From positions 124,001-188,000 of the forward strand of contig NZ_JAHXKI010000003.1 in the NCBI RefSeq assembly GCF_019392195.1: a DNA stretch of 64,000 nucleotides. The letters run 5' to 3'. Of this stretch, positions 16,610 through 24,757 are shown one piece after another. The translations under genes and the position numbers were made by a program. The notes below the pieces were generated by a model. That model saw nothing but the letters and a program-made list of their open reading frames with translations. It was not told the origin of the DNA and searched no databases. Each line of letters opens with the position of its first letter. Position 1 is the stretch's first letter. Origin of the DNA: Marinobacter sp. F4206 (GTDB lineage Bacteria > Pseudomonadota > Gammaproteobacteria > Pseudomonadales > Oleiphilaceae).

Positions 16610-17674
16610 ATGCATCAGCGCAAGATTATCCATCTGGATTGTGACTGCTTCTACGCGGCCGTGGAGATGCGAGACGATCCCAGCCTTCGGGACGTGCCGC
16701 TGGCGGTGGGCGGTGATGGTGGCCGGGGGGTGGTGACCACCTGCAACTACCGGGCGCGGGCCTTCGGCGTGCGATCTGCGATGCCGGGCAGCGAGGCCCG
16801 GAGGTTGTGTCCCGGTCTGGTGACCGTTCCGACGGACATGGCCCGCTACCGGGCGGCATCGCAACAGGTGATGGCCATTCTGCGGGAGATGACCGATCTC
16901 GTGGAACCCCTGTCGCTGGATGAAGCCTTCCTCGATGTCTCCGAAATTACCGATCACAAGGGCAGCGCCACGCTGATGGCCCGCTACCTGCGGGAACGCA
17001 TCCGGCGGGAGGTCGGAATCACGGTCTCTGCTGGCGTCGCCCCCAACAAGTTCCTGGCCAAGATTGCCAGTGACTGGGAAAAACCGGACGGCCTGTTTGT
17101 GATCCGCCCGGAGGATGTCGATCACTTTGTCCGCGGGTTATCGGTGGAAAAGCTGTTCGGCGTTGGCCAGGTGACGGCTGCCAAGCTGCATGCGCTTGGC
17201 GTCGAGACCTGCGGGGATCTCCAGGCCGTGGGGCCGGAGGTGCTCGTAGATCGTTTTGGCAAACAGGGATATCGCCTGCACGAAATGGCCCACGGTCGGG
17301 ACGAGCGCCCGGTCGTGGTCTCCCGCGTTGCCAAGTCGATCAGTGTTGAGCGTACCTTTTCCCAGGATCTGCCCGACCGGTCGGCATGTGAGACCGTTAT
17401 GGCTGCCCTGGTGGCGGACCTGAACCTTCGCCTTACTCGTAAGGCCCGCCGGAAGCCAATCCACAAGCTGTTCATCAAGATACGTTATAGCGACTTCTCC
17501 ACCCATACGCTTGAGCGGGTTCGTGAGCACGTCAAGGAGCCGGATTTTGAGGATTACCTGCCGCTCTTCAAGGAGTTGGCTGGCGAGAAGGATCGTCCCG
17601 TGCGCTTGCTGGGGCTGGGCGTGCGGTTTCGCAATGATGACGCGCCGGTCACCCAGCTGCGACTGTTCGACTGA
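16610..17674 (+). CDS. dinB: DNA polymerase IV
   Basis: A 354-residue Y-family translesion polymerase. It opens with [19 protein letters not shown] (catalytic Asp), has [23 protein letters not shown] in the fingers, and [11 protein letters not shown] with the other catalytic acids. A helix-hairpin-helix ([20 protein letters not shown]) and little-finger domain follow. The C-terminal VTQLRLFD resembles a beta-clamp-binding tail. Repair and mutagenesis on damaged templates is expected. A LexA box and promoter directly upstream put it in the SOS regulon. It ends two bases before the stop of the convergent PAP2 gene. Confidence 0.97.
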   Translation: MHQRKIIHLDCDCFYAAVEMRDDPSLRDVPLAVGGDGGRGVVTTCNYRARAFGVRSAMPGSEARRLCPGLVTVPTDMARYRAASQQVMAILREMTDLVEPLSLDEAFLDVSEITDHKGSATLMARYLRERIRREVGITVSAGVAPNKFLAKIASDWEKPDGLFVIRPEDVDHFVRGLSVEKLFGVGQVTAAKLHALGVETCGDLQAVGPEVLVDRFGKQGYRLHEMAHGRDERPVVVSRVAKSISVERTFSQDLPDRSACETVMAALVADLNLRLTRKARRKPIHKLFIKIRYSDFSTHTLERVREHVKEPDFEDYLPLFKELAGEKDRPVRLLGLGVRFRNDDAPVTQLRLFD

Positions 17675-17676
17675 GC

Positions 17677-18249
17677 TTAGCCGGGCAATACCACCAGCAT
17701 CTCGGTGAGCAGGTACCGGGCAGAGGCGTAGCCCATCAGACCGCCGATCACCGCGCCTGCGGCAACGTCGGTGGGATAGTGCAGGCCCAGTACGACCCGT
17801 GAGGCGGCGACGCTCAGCGTAAACGGCAGGATCACCAGTGCCAGGCCCGGCGAGGCGGTCAGCAGCATGGTCTGGAAGCAGACAGCGTGCAGGGTGTGGC
17901 CGGACGGGAAGCTGTAACGATCAAGAGGCGGTGTGCCGCAGTTGATCGAAGGAAAGGAAATGAACGGCCGCTCCCTTATCAGGCGGCGTTTCAGCAGTTT
18001 GTAGGTCACGGTGCAGGTCAGCCCGGTCAATGCCATCAGCAGAGCCAATGCCGGACCCTGATCCGGCATGATCAGGGGGATGGCAAGAATCAGTGCATAC
18101 CAGAACCAGCCGTCGCCCAGACGACTGACCAGTTGGAAATAGCCCAGCACGGTCGGGAACCGTGCCACCCGGTTGATGGCCTGGCAGAACGCGAATTCCC
18201 GCTGATCCGCTTGATTAAAGAAGCGACATGCTTTGCTTGTTAATGCCAT
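17677..18249 (-). CDS. PAP2-family membrane phosphatase
   Basis: A 190-residue integral membrane protein with about five helices and all three PAP2 motifs: KRRLIRERP (motif 1), YSFPSGHTLHA (motif 2, catalytic His) and SRVVLGLHYPTDVAAG (motif 3). Such enzymes dephosphorylate lipid phosphates such as phosphatidate, or undecaprenyl pyrophosphate. Its start lies 35 bases inside the end of the glycosyltransferase gene, so the two are translationally coupled. With a Pho-type box before the pair, a role in making diacylglycerol as sugar acceptor is a reasonable hypothesis. UndPP phosphatase is the main alternative. Confidence 0.9.
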   Translation of the reverse strand: MALTSKACRFFNQADQREFAFCQAINRVARFPTVLGYFQLVSRLGDGWFWYALILAIPLIMPDQGPALALLMALTGLTCTVTYKLLKRRLIRERPFISFPSINCGTPPLDRYSFPSGHTLHAVCFQTMLLTASPGLALVILPFTLSVAASRVVLGLHYPTDVAAGAVIGGLMGYASARYLLTEMLVVLPG

Positions 18250-19435
18250 GGTATCGGACCCGAGAAGGTTGGTTGAGAACCAGTTGTTCGAACTGTTCGA
18301 TCTGCGAATTCCAATTCATTTCAAGGGCATCCAGGCGAGCCTGGGCGCGGATGCGATTGAGAAGGGTTGGCTGGTCGGCCAGGCGCAGGGCACCGTCGAC
18401 AAAGTCTTCATCCCGGGGCAGGGCGGCTTTCATGCCATTTTCTTCGTGGCGCAGATGCTCGCTCGCCGCTCCATCGTCATAGGCCACAACAGCGAGCCCG
18501 CTCGCCATGGCTTCCAGAACCACGTTGCCAAAGGTGTCTGTTTTGCTTGGAAACAGGAACAGGTCACCCGAGGCGTAGTGTCGGGCGAGGTCCTCACCGC
18601 GCCGGGTGCCGCAAAAAATGTAATCCGGATGCCGTTCGGCCAGGTGCCGCCGCAGTGGACCGTCGCCCACCAGAATGAATCGGGTCTGGGGATGCAGGCC
18701 GCGGATGCGTTCGTAGCAGGCCACGGCCATGCGCAGATTTTTCTCGGGAGCCAGTCGGCCGACATAGAGCACCGCCCGGTCCTTGGCTTTCAGGCCCCAC
18801 TGTGACCGCAATGCGTCGTCCCGCTTGTAGGGGCTGAATCGGCCGCAATCGACGCCGCGGCTCCAGAGGCCGGTAGGTTTGATGCCCATGGTTGCCGTGG
18901 TTTGTTCCATCTTCCGAGTCGGTACCAGAGTAATGGCCGTGCGATTGTGGAACCAGCGACCGTAGGCGCACAGCAGGTGTTCCAGAACGCCAACCCCATA
19001 ATAGCGGCTGTAACTGTGGAAGTTGGTGTGGAAACCTGAGCTGACGGCAAGGCCCAAGCAGCGTGCGGCCGATACGGCTGCGACACCCAGCGGTCCCTGG
19101 GTTGCCACATAGACGGCGTCCGGGCGATCTTTCTGCCACAGCGACCTGAGGTGGCCGCTTCGCGTCAGGCCGAAGCGAAGGTCGGCATAGCCTGGCAGGG
19201 GCAGACCGGCAACCACATGCTCGTGACTAAAAAGAGCGAGGCCGGCGCCGGCTACCGTCCCCTTGTTTTCGTGACGCTGCCGTGGGCGTATCACGGTGAC
19301 TCGATGTCCGCGCTGCATCAGCCCCTGACAAAGATGCCTCAGGGTATTCGCCACCCCATTGATTTCCGGCGGAAAGGTCTCAGAAACAATGGTAATGTGT
19401 TGTTGGCGTCGCTTGGCCTGGTTGGTCTCGGTCAC
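18215..19435 (-). CDS. GT4-type glycosyltransferase
   Basis: About 406 residues from GTG 19435, which has AGGAAA five bases upstream. The open frame extends further but that part is antisense to the aldo/keto reductase. It opens with the GT-B signature ITIVSETFPPEINGVANTL. The acceptor domain is followed by the nucleotide-sugar domain: YVGRLAPEKNL, FILVGDGPLRRHL and the ExxxxxxxE-type TFGNVVLEAMASGLAVVAY. Related enzymes transfer mannose or glucose to lipids. No signal or membrane helix is seen, so it acts at the cytoplasmic membrane face. Regulation by phosphate is suggested by the box at 19484-19512, and co-expression with PAP2 fits glycolipid synthesis. Sugar and acceptor are unproven. Confidence 0.88.
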   Translation of the reverse strand: MTETNQAKRRQQHITIVSETFPPEINGVANTLRHLCQGLMQRGHRVTVIRPRQRHENKGTVAGAGLALFSHEHVVAGLPLPGYADLRFGLTRSGHLRSLWQKDRPDAVYVATQGPLGVAAVSAARCLGLAVSSGFHTNFHSYSRYYGVGVLEHLLCAYGRWFHNRTAITLVPTRKMEQTTATMGIKPTGLWSRGVDCGRFSPYKRDDALRSQWGLKAKDRAVLYVGRLAPEKNLRMAVACYERIRGLHPQTRFILVGDGPLRRHLAERHPDYIFCGTRRGEDLARHYASGDLFLFPSKTDTFGNVVLEAMASGLAVVAYDDGAASEHLRHEENGMKAALPRDEDFVDGALRLADQPTLLNRIRAQARLDALEMNWNSQIEQFEQLVLNQPSRVRYHGINKQSMSLL

Positions 19436-19483
19436 GCTGTTTCCTGTGGTTCCTCTGACATGCCCCCAGTGTGGAAAGCGGGC

Positions 19484-19512
19484 ATGACAGTTCTGCGACA
19501 GTCCCGTGACAT
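19484..19512 (-). promoter_or_regulatory. Pho box (PhoB-binding direct repeats) before the glycosyltransferase-PAP2 operon
   Basis: Read on the minus strand there are three heptamers, ATGTCAC, CTGTCGC and CTGTCAT, each separated by exactly four bases (11-base period). The last two match the E. coli Pho-box consensus (CTGTCAT, AT-rich 4, CTGTCAY) almost throughout. The element ends 49 bases before the GTG start. Confidence 0.7.
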
Positions 19513-19549
19513 TCCCTTTACCCGTCGGACAAACGGATTCGGAGATATT

Positions 19550-20587
19550 ATGCAAACGCGAAAGCTTGGAAATACCGACATTGATGTCAGTCTGATCTGC
19601 CTCGGCACCATGACCTGGGGTGAGCAGAATACCGAGCAGGATGCTTTTGAACAGCTGGATTACGCCACGTCGCAGGGGGTGAATTTCATTGACGCGGCGG
19701 AGATGTACCCGGTACCGCCCCGTGCCGAAACCCAGGGGATGACCGAAACCTGTCTGGGTAATTGGCTCGCGAAGCGCGGGCGCCGGGATGATCTGGTGAT
19801 TGCCTCCAAGGTTGCCGGACCGGGTAATGGCCTGACTTACCTTCGTAACGGCCCGAGACTGACCCGGGCGCACATCCGGGAAGCCTGTGATGCCAGCCTG
19901 CAACGCCTGAAGACCGACTATATCGATCTGTATCAGGTGCATTGGCCGGACCGTAACGCCAATTTCTTTGGCAAACTCGGGTATGAGCACAATCCGGATG
20001 AGAATTTTACGCCTATCGAGGAAACCCTCGGTGCCCTGGACGAGCTGGTCCGAGAGGGCAAAATCCGACACATCGGGCTGTCGAATGAGACGCCGTGGGG
20101 AACGATGGAGTATCTGCGCCTCGCCAAAGAAAAGGGATGGCCTCGCCCGGTCAGTATCCAGAATCCCTATAACCTGCTGAACCGAACGTTCGAGGTAGGT
20201 ACGGCGGAAGTTGCGTATCGGGAGCAGGTGGGGCTGCTGGCCTATTCACCGCTGGCCTTTGGCATGCTGTCCGGAAAATACCTGGGCGAGACCTGGCCGG
20301 AGAAAGGACGGCTGACCCTGTACGAGCGGTTCAGCCGTTACACCAGTGGTCGGGGTATGGAAGCCACCAGGGCGTATGTGGATCTGGCCCGCAAGCATGG
20401 TCTTTCCCCGGTGCAGATGGCCCTGGCCTACGTCAACAGCCGCGGCTTTGTCACCAGCAATATCATTGGCGCCACCACCATGGAGCAGCTGCGGGAGAAT
20501 CTTGGTTCGGCTGCTGTGGAATTGGATACGGAGGTGTTGGAAGCCATCGAAGTCATTCATGGGGAGTTCACATACCCTTGTCCGTAA
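19550..20587 (+). CDS. tas: Tas-like aldo/keto reductase
   Basis: A 345-residue AKR from ATG 19550 (GGAG five bases before). It opens MQTRKLGNTDIDVSLICLGT and has FIDAAEMYPVPPRAETQG, the exact kind of sequence found in E. coli Tas. The catalytic tetrad can be followed: Asp in FIDAAEMY, Tyr in EMY, Lys in VIASKVAG and His in YQVHWPDR. NADPH binding is expected at the C-terminus (NIIGATTMEQL). The physiological substrate of Tas is unclear. It diverges from the glycosyltransferase gene; the 114-base gap holds the Pho-type box, reading away from this gene. Confidence 0.92.
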   Translation: MQTRKLGNTDIDVSLICLGTMTWGEQNTEQDAFEQLDYATSQGVNFIDAAEMYPVPPRAETQGMTETCLGNWLAKRGRRDDLVIASKVAGPGNGLTYLRNGPRLTRAHIREACDASLQRLKTDYIDLYQVHWPDRNANFFGKLGYEHNPDENFTPIEETLGALDELVREGKIRHIGLSNETPWGTMEYLRLAKEKGWPRPVSIQNPYNLLNRTFEVGTAEVAYREQVGLLAYSPLAFGMLSGKYLGETWPEKGRLTLYERFSRYTSGRGMEATRAYVDLARKHGLSPVQMALAYVNSRGFVTSNIIGATTMEQLRENLGSAAVELDTEVLEAIEVIHGEFTYPCP

Positions 20588-20604
20588 CCGTGCCAGCCGG
20601 CCCC

Positions 20605-20631
20605 GAACCCCCGGCAATTGCCGGAGGGTTC
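20605..20631 (+). other. Hairpin after the aldo/keto reductase
   Basis: GAACCC and GGGTTC flank the palindrome CCGGCAATTGCCGG. No T run follows, so it is only a weak or Rho-assisted terminator candidate. Confidence 0.45.
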
Positions 20632-20711
20632 ATTGGCAGTTACAAACGGAAATATTCGTGATTATTTTTTGACAAAAACATTGTGAAATACTGACAAATA
20701 ATCGACTAAAT

Positions 20712-20727
20712 TGTGTCCAAATTCACA
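20712..20727. promoter_or_regulatory. CRP/Vfr-type binding site
   Basis: TGTGT-CCAAAT-TCACA matches the TGTGA-N6-TCACA consensus with one mismatch and exact spacing. It lies about 80 bases before the ATG of the small exported protein, in an AT-rich stretch unlike its surroundings. Confidence 0.5.
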
Positions 20728-20806
20728 GCTTTTCAGCGCTCAATCATTAGACTTTAGCCTTAACTATCCTTAGAATTCCGTTCCGGTCAAAGGTCTCTGA
20801 AGTGTC

Positions 20807-21130
20807 ATGATTATTCGCATTTTTGTCGCATTACTCGCTCTCAATCTGGTCGCTTTCGTCGTGCGCGCCGAAGCCGGCGAGCGCGTATTCGATGAGGTAG
20901 GCGAGATCGTTACTGCCGAGGACGTGTACGAGCTCCAGGAGCAGATGTCCGGCGATTTTGACGAGGATTCTGCCGAGGCTTTCAGCGAGCTGGGTTCCCG
21001 CCTCCTGACGCTGACACTGTCCCGGGCCGATGACGACGGTAAGCGCTACGCGTCCGAACCGGCCAGACCCGACCATGGCATCGCCCTGCTCAACGAAGGA
21101 GCCTGCCTTAACCTGAAGTGGAACTTCTGA
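20807..21130 (+). CDS. Small exported protein of unknown function
   Basis: A 107-residue protein I do not recognise. Residues 1-22 form a hydrophobic signal segment (MIIRIFVALLALNLVAFVV) ending near RAEAGE, so export is likely. The mature part is acidic in the middle (YELQEQMSGDFDEDSAEAF), helical in character, and ends with a single Cys (EGACLNLKWNF). It has its own upstream region with a CRP-type site and is followed by 144 non-coding bases. Codon use resembles the neighbours, so it is likely a genuine gene. No domain can be named. Confidence 0.65.
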   Translation: MIIRIFVALLALNLVAFVVRAEAGERVFDEVGEIVTAEDVYELQEQMSGDFDEDSAEAFSELGSRLLTLTLSRADDDGKRYASEPARPDHGIALLNEGACLNLKWNF

Positions 21131-21274
21131 CGCCTTTCTCCTCTACGCCCGTCAACCTTCTGCCTTTTTGTCTCCCCCGAAATCCCTCCGAATCATGATC
21201 TGGCGCATTGCCAGTGCCTTTGTGTCGTGTGATCATCGCCGAACAGCCTGATATGACCCATAAGGAGCTTGGTG

Positions 21275-23485
21275 ATGGCGGACGAAAACGGTCGTCGCTC
21301 AAACGATGTGAACGCCTGTGTCGATGAAGTGATTCGTCGGGTTGGGAAAAATATTACACTGGGTTTGCCACTGGGCCTGGGTAAACCGGTCCGGTTCGTC
21401 AACGCGTTATATCAGCGTGCTGTCGACGATCCCGAAATCGAGTTGCATATCGTTACCGCCCTCTCGCTTCTGGCGCCCCTGGGTGGTTCCTCCCTCGAGA
21501 AGCGTTTTCTGGAGCCCTTTACCGAGCGCCTCTATGGCCGGATTCCAGAACTGGCATACGCGCGGGCTGTTTCTTCCAACCGTCTTCCCGCCAACGTTCA
21601 GGTCTCTGAGTTTTTCTTCAAAGCCGGCAGTTACCTCAACAACCAGTCTCAGCAGCGGCATTACGTTTGCAGCAATTACACTCATGCCGTGCGCGATCTG
21701 ATGGCCCAGGGGATCAACGTGGTGGCGCAGATGGTCTCCCCGGGTGAGGGGGAGGGCCGATCCGGTATGGTCAGCCTCAGCTGTAATCCAGACCTGACGC
21801 TGGATCTGTTACCCCTGATGCGGGAGCGAGAGGCGCACGGAACCCCCGTTGCGCTGGTGGCCGAGACGAACCGTCATCTGCCCTGGATGGATCATCATGC
21901 GGCGGTGGAGGAAGCCGATTTCGACGTGGTGTTTGATCACGCGGCCACCGATCACCCGCTGTTCTCAGCCCCGGAAATGGCGGTGAGTCCCGAAGACCAC
22001 CTGATCGGTTTCTACGCCAGTTCTCTGCTCCGGGATGGCGGCACCTTACAGGTCGGCATCGGATCCCTGGGGGCCGCCCTGGTTCACAGTGCCATTCTCC
22101 GGCACCAGCACAACGACGCATGGCGTGCCGTATTTGATCATCTCAGGGTCGACGAACGTTTCCCGGTGGTAGAAAGCGACGGTGGCACCGGGCCGTTCGA
22201 GCGGGGCCTGTATGGCTGTAGTGAAATGATGGTGGATGGCTTCCTGTACCTGATGCAGGCGGGCATTCTCCGGCGCGAAGTCTTCGATAATGCCGACCTC
22301 CAGACGCTCATCAATCAGGGTGATCTGACTGAGGCTGTTTCCATGGCATCGTTGGACGTGCTCCGCCGTGAACAGCTGATTGATTCACCCATGCGCGCGA
22401 GGGACGTCAGCTGGCTGGTGAAGTTGGGTATCCTGAAAGAGACGGTCGCATTCAAGGGCGGGCGTCTGCTGATCGGTGAGCAATCCGTTGACGGTGACCT
22501 TGACAATCCGGAGGCGCGGGAGGCTATCGAAACCTTGGCGCTGGGCCGTCGGCTCAAGGGTGGGATTGCCATGCACGGTGGCTTTTACGTTGGGCCGGAG
22601 CGGTTTTACCAGGCTTTGCGGGATCTGAGCGATGAACAGCGTAATCAGATCTGCATGACCAGCGTGAATTACATCAACCAACTATACGATCATCGCTTCG
22701 GAAACCAGCGACTCAAAGCCGCGCAGCGGGTGGATAGCCGGTTCATCAATTCCGCCATGATGTACACGCTTAACGGCGCCGCGGTGTCGGATGGCCTGGA
22801 CGATGGCCGGGTTGTCAGCGGTGTTGGCGGTCAGTACAACTTCGTGGCCATGGCCCACGAGCTACCGGGCGCGCGATCCATCCTTACATTACGAGCCACT
22901 CGCCACTCGGCCGGCAAGACGCTCTCCAACATTGTTTTCAATTACGGCCACTGCACGATTCCCCGTCATCTCCGGGATATTGTGATTACCGAGTACGGTA
23001 TCGCCGATCTGCGCGGCCAATCCGATGAGCAGGTTTACCTGCGGCTCATCCGCATTGCCGACTCCCGCTTTCAGCAGGACCTGCTCAAGCAGGCGCAAAA
23101 AGCGGGCAAGGTGGATCCGGCCTTCCGGCTGCCGGCCGACTGGTGCGATAACACGCCCCAGGCTGTTCGCGAGGCGATTTCAGTTGGCGGAGATCAGGAG
23201 TGGTTCCCGGCTTTCCCGTTCGGCCGGGATTTTACCGACGAGGAGCTGACGTTAGGGAAAGCCCTTAAAACCCTGAAGGCCGCAACGGCAACCCGTCGTG
23301 GTAAACTGTCGACGTTGTGGCAGGCCTTCCGGGCCCGGGATGATCAGGGCCGCTACGGTTCATTGCTCGAGCGCATGGGGCTGGGCAATCCCTCCGGGTT
23401 TCGGGAGAAACTGGACCAGCGTCTGGTTATTCACGGTCTGCAACTGATTGACACACCAACCGATACAGGAAAGCCAGAAGCCTGA
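21275..23485 (+). CDS. Acetyl-CoA hydrolase/transferase family protein
   Basis: A 736-residue protein; ATG 21275 follows AAGGAG by seven bases and is preferred over TTG 21269 and GTG 21272. The C-terminal two-thirds carries the CoA-transferase family I features SGVGGQYNFVAMA, ARSILTLRATRHSAGKTLSN and DIVITEYGIADLRGQSDEQV. It is longer than the usual 500-640 residues, the extra length lying in the N-terminal half. It would hydrolyse or transfer CoA from acetyl-CoA or another short acyl-CoA. Its stop overlaps the FKBP start by one base (TGATG), so the two are coupled. The specific acyl substrate is unknown. Confidence 0.82.
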   Translation: MADENGRRSNDVNACVDEVIRRVGKNITLGLPLGLGKPVRFVNALYQRAVDDPEIELHIVTALSLLAPLGGSSLEKRFLEPFTERLYGRIPELAYARAVSSNRLPANVQVSEFFFKAGSYLNNQSQQRHYVCSNYTHAVRDLMAQGINVVAQMVSPGEGEGRSGMVSLSCNPDLTLDLLPLMREREAHGTPVALVAETNRHLPWMDHHAAVEEADFDVVFDHAATDHPLFSAPEMAVSPEDHLIGFYASSLLRDGGTLQVGIGSLGAALVHSAILRHQHNDAWRAVFDHLRVDERFPVVESDGGTGPFERGLYGCSEMMVDGFLYLMQAGILRREVFDNADLQTLINQGDLTEAVSMASLDVLRREQLIDSPMRARDVSWLVKLGILKETVAFKGGRLLIGEQSVDGDLDNPEAREAIETLALGRRLKGGIAMHGGFYVGPERFYQALRDLSDEQRNQICMTSVNYINQLYDHRFGNQRLKAAQRVDSRFINSAMMYTLNGAAVSDGLDDGRVVSGVGGQYNFVAMAHELPGARSILTLRATRHSAGKTLSNIVFNYGHCTIPRHLRDIVITEYGIADLRGQSDEQVYLRLIRIADSRFQQDLLKQAQKAGKVDPAFRLPADWCDNTPQAVREAISVGGDQEWFPAFPFGRDFTDEELTLGKALKTLKAATATRRGKLSTLWQAFRARDDQGRYGSLLERMGLGNPSGFREKLDQRLVIHGLQLIDTPTDTGKPEA

Positions 23486-23955
23486 TGGATGTTTCACAAG
23501 CCAAACCCGATGTTTTCACCGTCCACTATGTCCTGAAGAACAAGATTGGCGAACTCGTTGATACCTCCGAAGGTAGCGAGCCTCTGCACTTTATTTACGG
23601 CAGCCCCGATATCATCGAGGGTATCCAGAAAGCGGTGAAAGATCGCAACGTTGGCGATTGCCTGGAAGTCACCGTTCCGCCTGCAATGGCATACGGTGAA
23701 CACAACCCGGAGCTGATTCGCAAAGTGCCCCGTTCGATGTTCGAAGGTGTGGAAGATCTTCAGATCGGTATGAAGTTCCAGACCAACACTGGCGATGAGG
23801 CAAAGATTGTTCAGGTCGTCGGCATCGACGGCAACCTGGTCAAGGTTGACGCGAACCATCCCCTGGCGGGCTTTACGCTCTACTTTGATCTGGAAATCGT
23901 GGGTCGACGGGAAGCTACCGAAGACGAGGTAGCCCAGGGGCGCCCGCTGTTCTGA
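23485..23955 (+). CDS. SlyD-like FKBP-type peptidyl-prolyl isomerase
   Basis: A 156-residue FKBP with the inserted-in-flap chaperone domain of the SlyD/FkpB group (HYVLKNKIGELVDTSEG, YGEHNPELIRKVPRSMF, HPLAGFTLYFDLEIVG). The His/Cys metal-binding tail of E. coli SlyD is absent. It would catalyse prolyl isomerisation and assist folding in the cytoplasm. It is translationally coupled to the acetyl-CoA hydrolase gene. Its last 41 bases overlap the end of the convergent olsA gene. Confidence 0.9.
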   Translation: MDVSQAKPDVFTVHYVLKNKIGELVDTSEGSEPLHFIYGSPDIIEGIQKAVKDRNVGDCLEVTVPPAMAYGEHNPELIRKVPRSMFEGVEDLQIGMKFQTNTGDEAKIVQVVGIDGNLVKVDANHPLAGFTLYFDLEIVGRREATEDEVAQGRPLF

Positions 23956-24733
23956 TGCCCGGGCCGCGGCGATCGTCCAGCTCACCCTGCTGGATTCTGG
24001 TCAGGCCCGCCTGCACTGTCGTCCTCAGCTCATCCGCCAACTCCGCTGTGCTCGTTTCCGGCTGTACCTCGATCGGGGGGTGAAAGAGCACATCCACCCT
24101 TGCGGGCGGCTGTTTCAGCATCGTCACGATATGGCTGTGGAAGGCGTCCTCGCCGACAAAGGGCGCCAGATGGTCTGGGCGTCCATTGCGACGGTAACTG
24201 ATGGTCACCGGCTGTATGGCAACATCCGAGTCCTCGGCGGCGCCCAGTAGCAAGCCGTGAAAGGGCAGAACGGTCAGCCCGCGGCTGGTGGTTGCTTCCG
24301 GGAAAATCAGTATGGATTCGCCCGCGTCCAGCCTGTCGGCAATTGCTCGTCGGATGCGCCGGGCCTTGCCGCCGCCACGTTTGATGAACAGGGTGCCGGC
24401 TTCCCGCGCCAGCCAGCCAATGACCGGCCATTGTCCAACCTCGGCCTTTGACAGAAACAGGATCGGGGTAAGGCTGCCGAGAATCGGGATATCCGTCCAG
24501 CTGATATGGTTGCTGGCATAGAGCACGTTATGCTCCGGTGGAGCACCGTGAACATGAAGGTCGAGGCCGAGGCACCGGCAGGCGCCGAGGAAGCTGCGCC
24601 GGGCCCAGGGCGTGCGATTGATAGGGCGGCGCGTCAGGGTTTCAGCGGTCAGAAGGGTCGCCGTCAGCAAGGCAATGGCTGCCAGGAACAGGCTGAAGGT
24701 TGTCAGCCGGAAAGTCAGTCTGAGCCATTCCAT
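23915..24733 (-). CDS. olsA: Lyso-ornithine lipid O-acyltransferase OlsA (PlsC family)
   Basis: A 272-residue membrane acyltransferase with an N-terminal hydrophobic helix (LTTFSLFLAAIALLTATLL). It has the catalytic HX4D motif in NHISWTDIPIL, then FIKRGGGKARRIRRAI and the acceptor-binding PEATTSRGLTVLPFHG. The PlsC family acylates lysolipids with acyl-ACP. Placement 24 bases after an OlsB-like gene indicates the second step of ornithine lipid synthesis rather than lysophosphatidate acylation, though dual activity is known in some OlsA proteins. It has GGAGGA before ATG 24733. The 3' end overlaps the convergent FKBP gene by 41 bases. Confidence 0.82.
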   Translation of the reverse strand: MEWLRLTFRLTTFSLFLAAIALLTATLLTAETLTRRPINRTPWARRSFLGACRCLGLDLHVHGAPPEHNVLYASNHISWTDIPILGSLTPILFLSKAEVGQWPVIGWLAREAGTLFIKRGGGKARRIRRAIADRLDAGESILIFPEATTSRGLTVLPFHGLLLGAAEDSDVAIQPVTISYRRNGRPDHLAPFVGEDAFHSHIVTMLKQPPARVDVLFHPPIEVQPETSTAELADELRTTVQAGLTRIQQGELDDRRGPGIRTAGAPGLPRLR

Positions 24734-24757
24734 GGGAGCTTCCTCCGGGTTTCTGCT

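Noticed and set aside
16493..17125. Upstream extension of the DUF1244 frame to 17125
   Set aside because: The extension is antisense to dinB and has no ribosome-binding site. The family start and a GAGG site are at 16492.
19151..19549. Upstream extension of the aldo/keto reductase frame
   Set aside because: It is antisense to the glycosyltransferase gene, and the Tas family begins at ATG 19550.
19436..20071. Upstream extension of the glycosyltransferase frame to 20071
   Set aside because: This part is antisense to the Tas-like gene; the GT-B signature begins directly after GTG 19435 with a good ribosome-binding site.
20669..20697. TTGACAA and CTGACAA 22 bases apart, possible Pho box or promoter
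   Set aside because: The central repeat is missing and the orientation is wrong for the gene downstream. As a promoter the TTGACA has no matching -10 at 16-18 bases.
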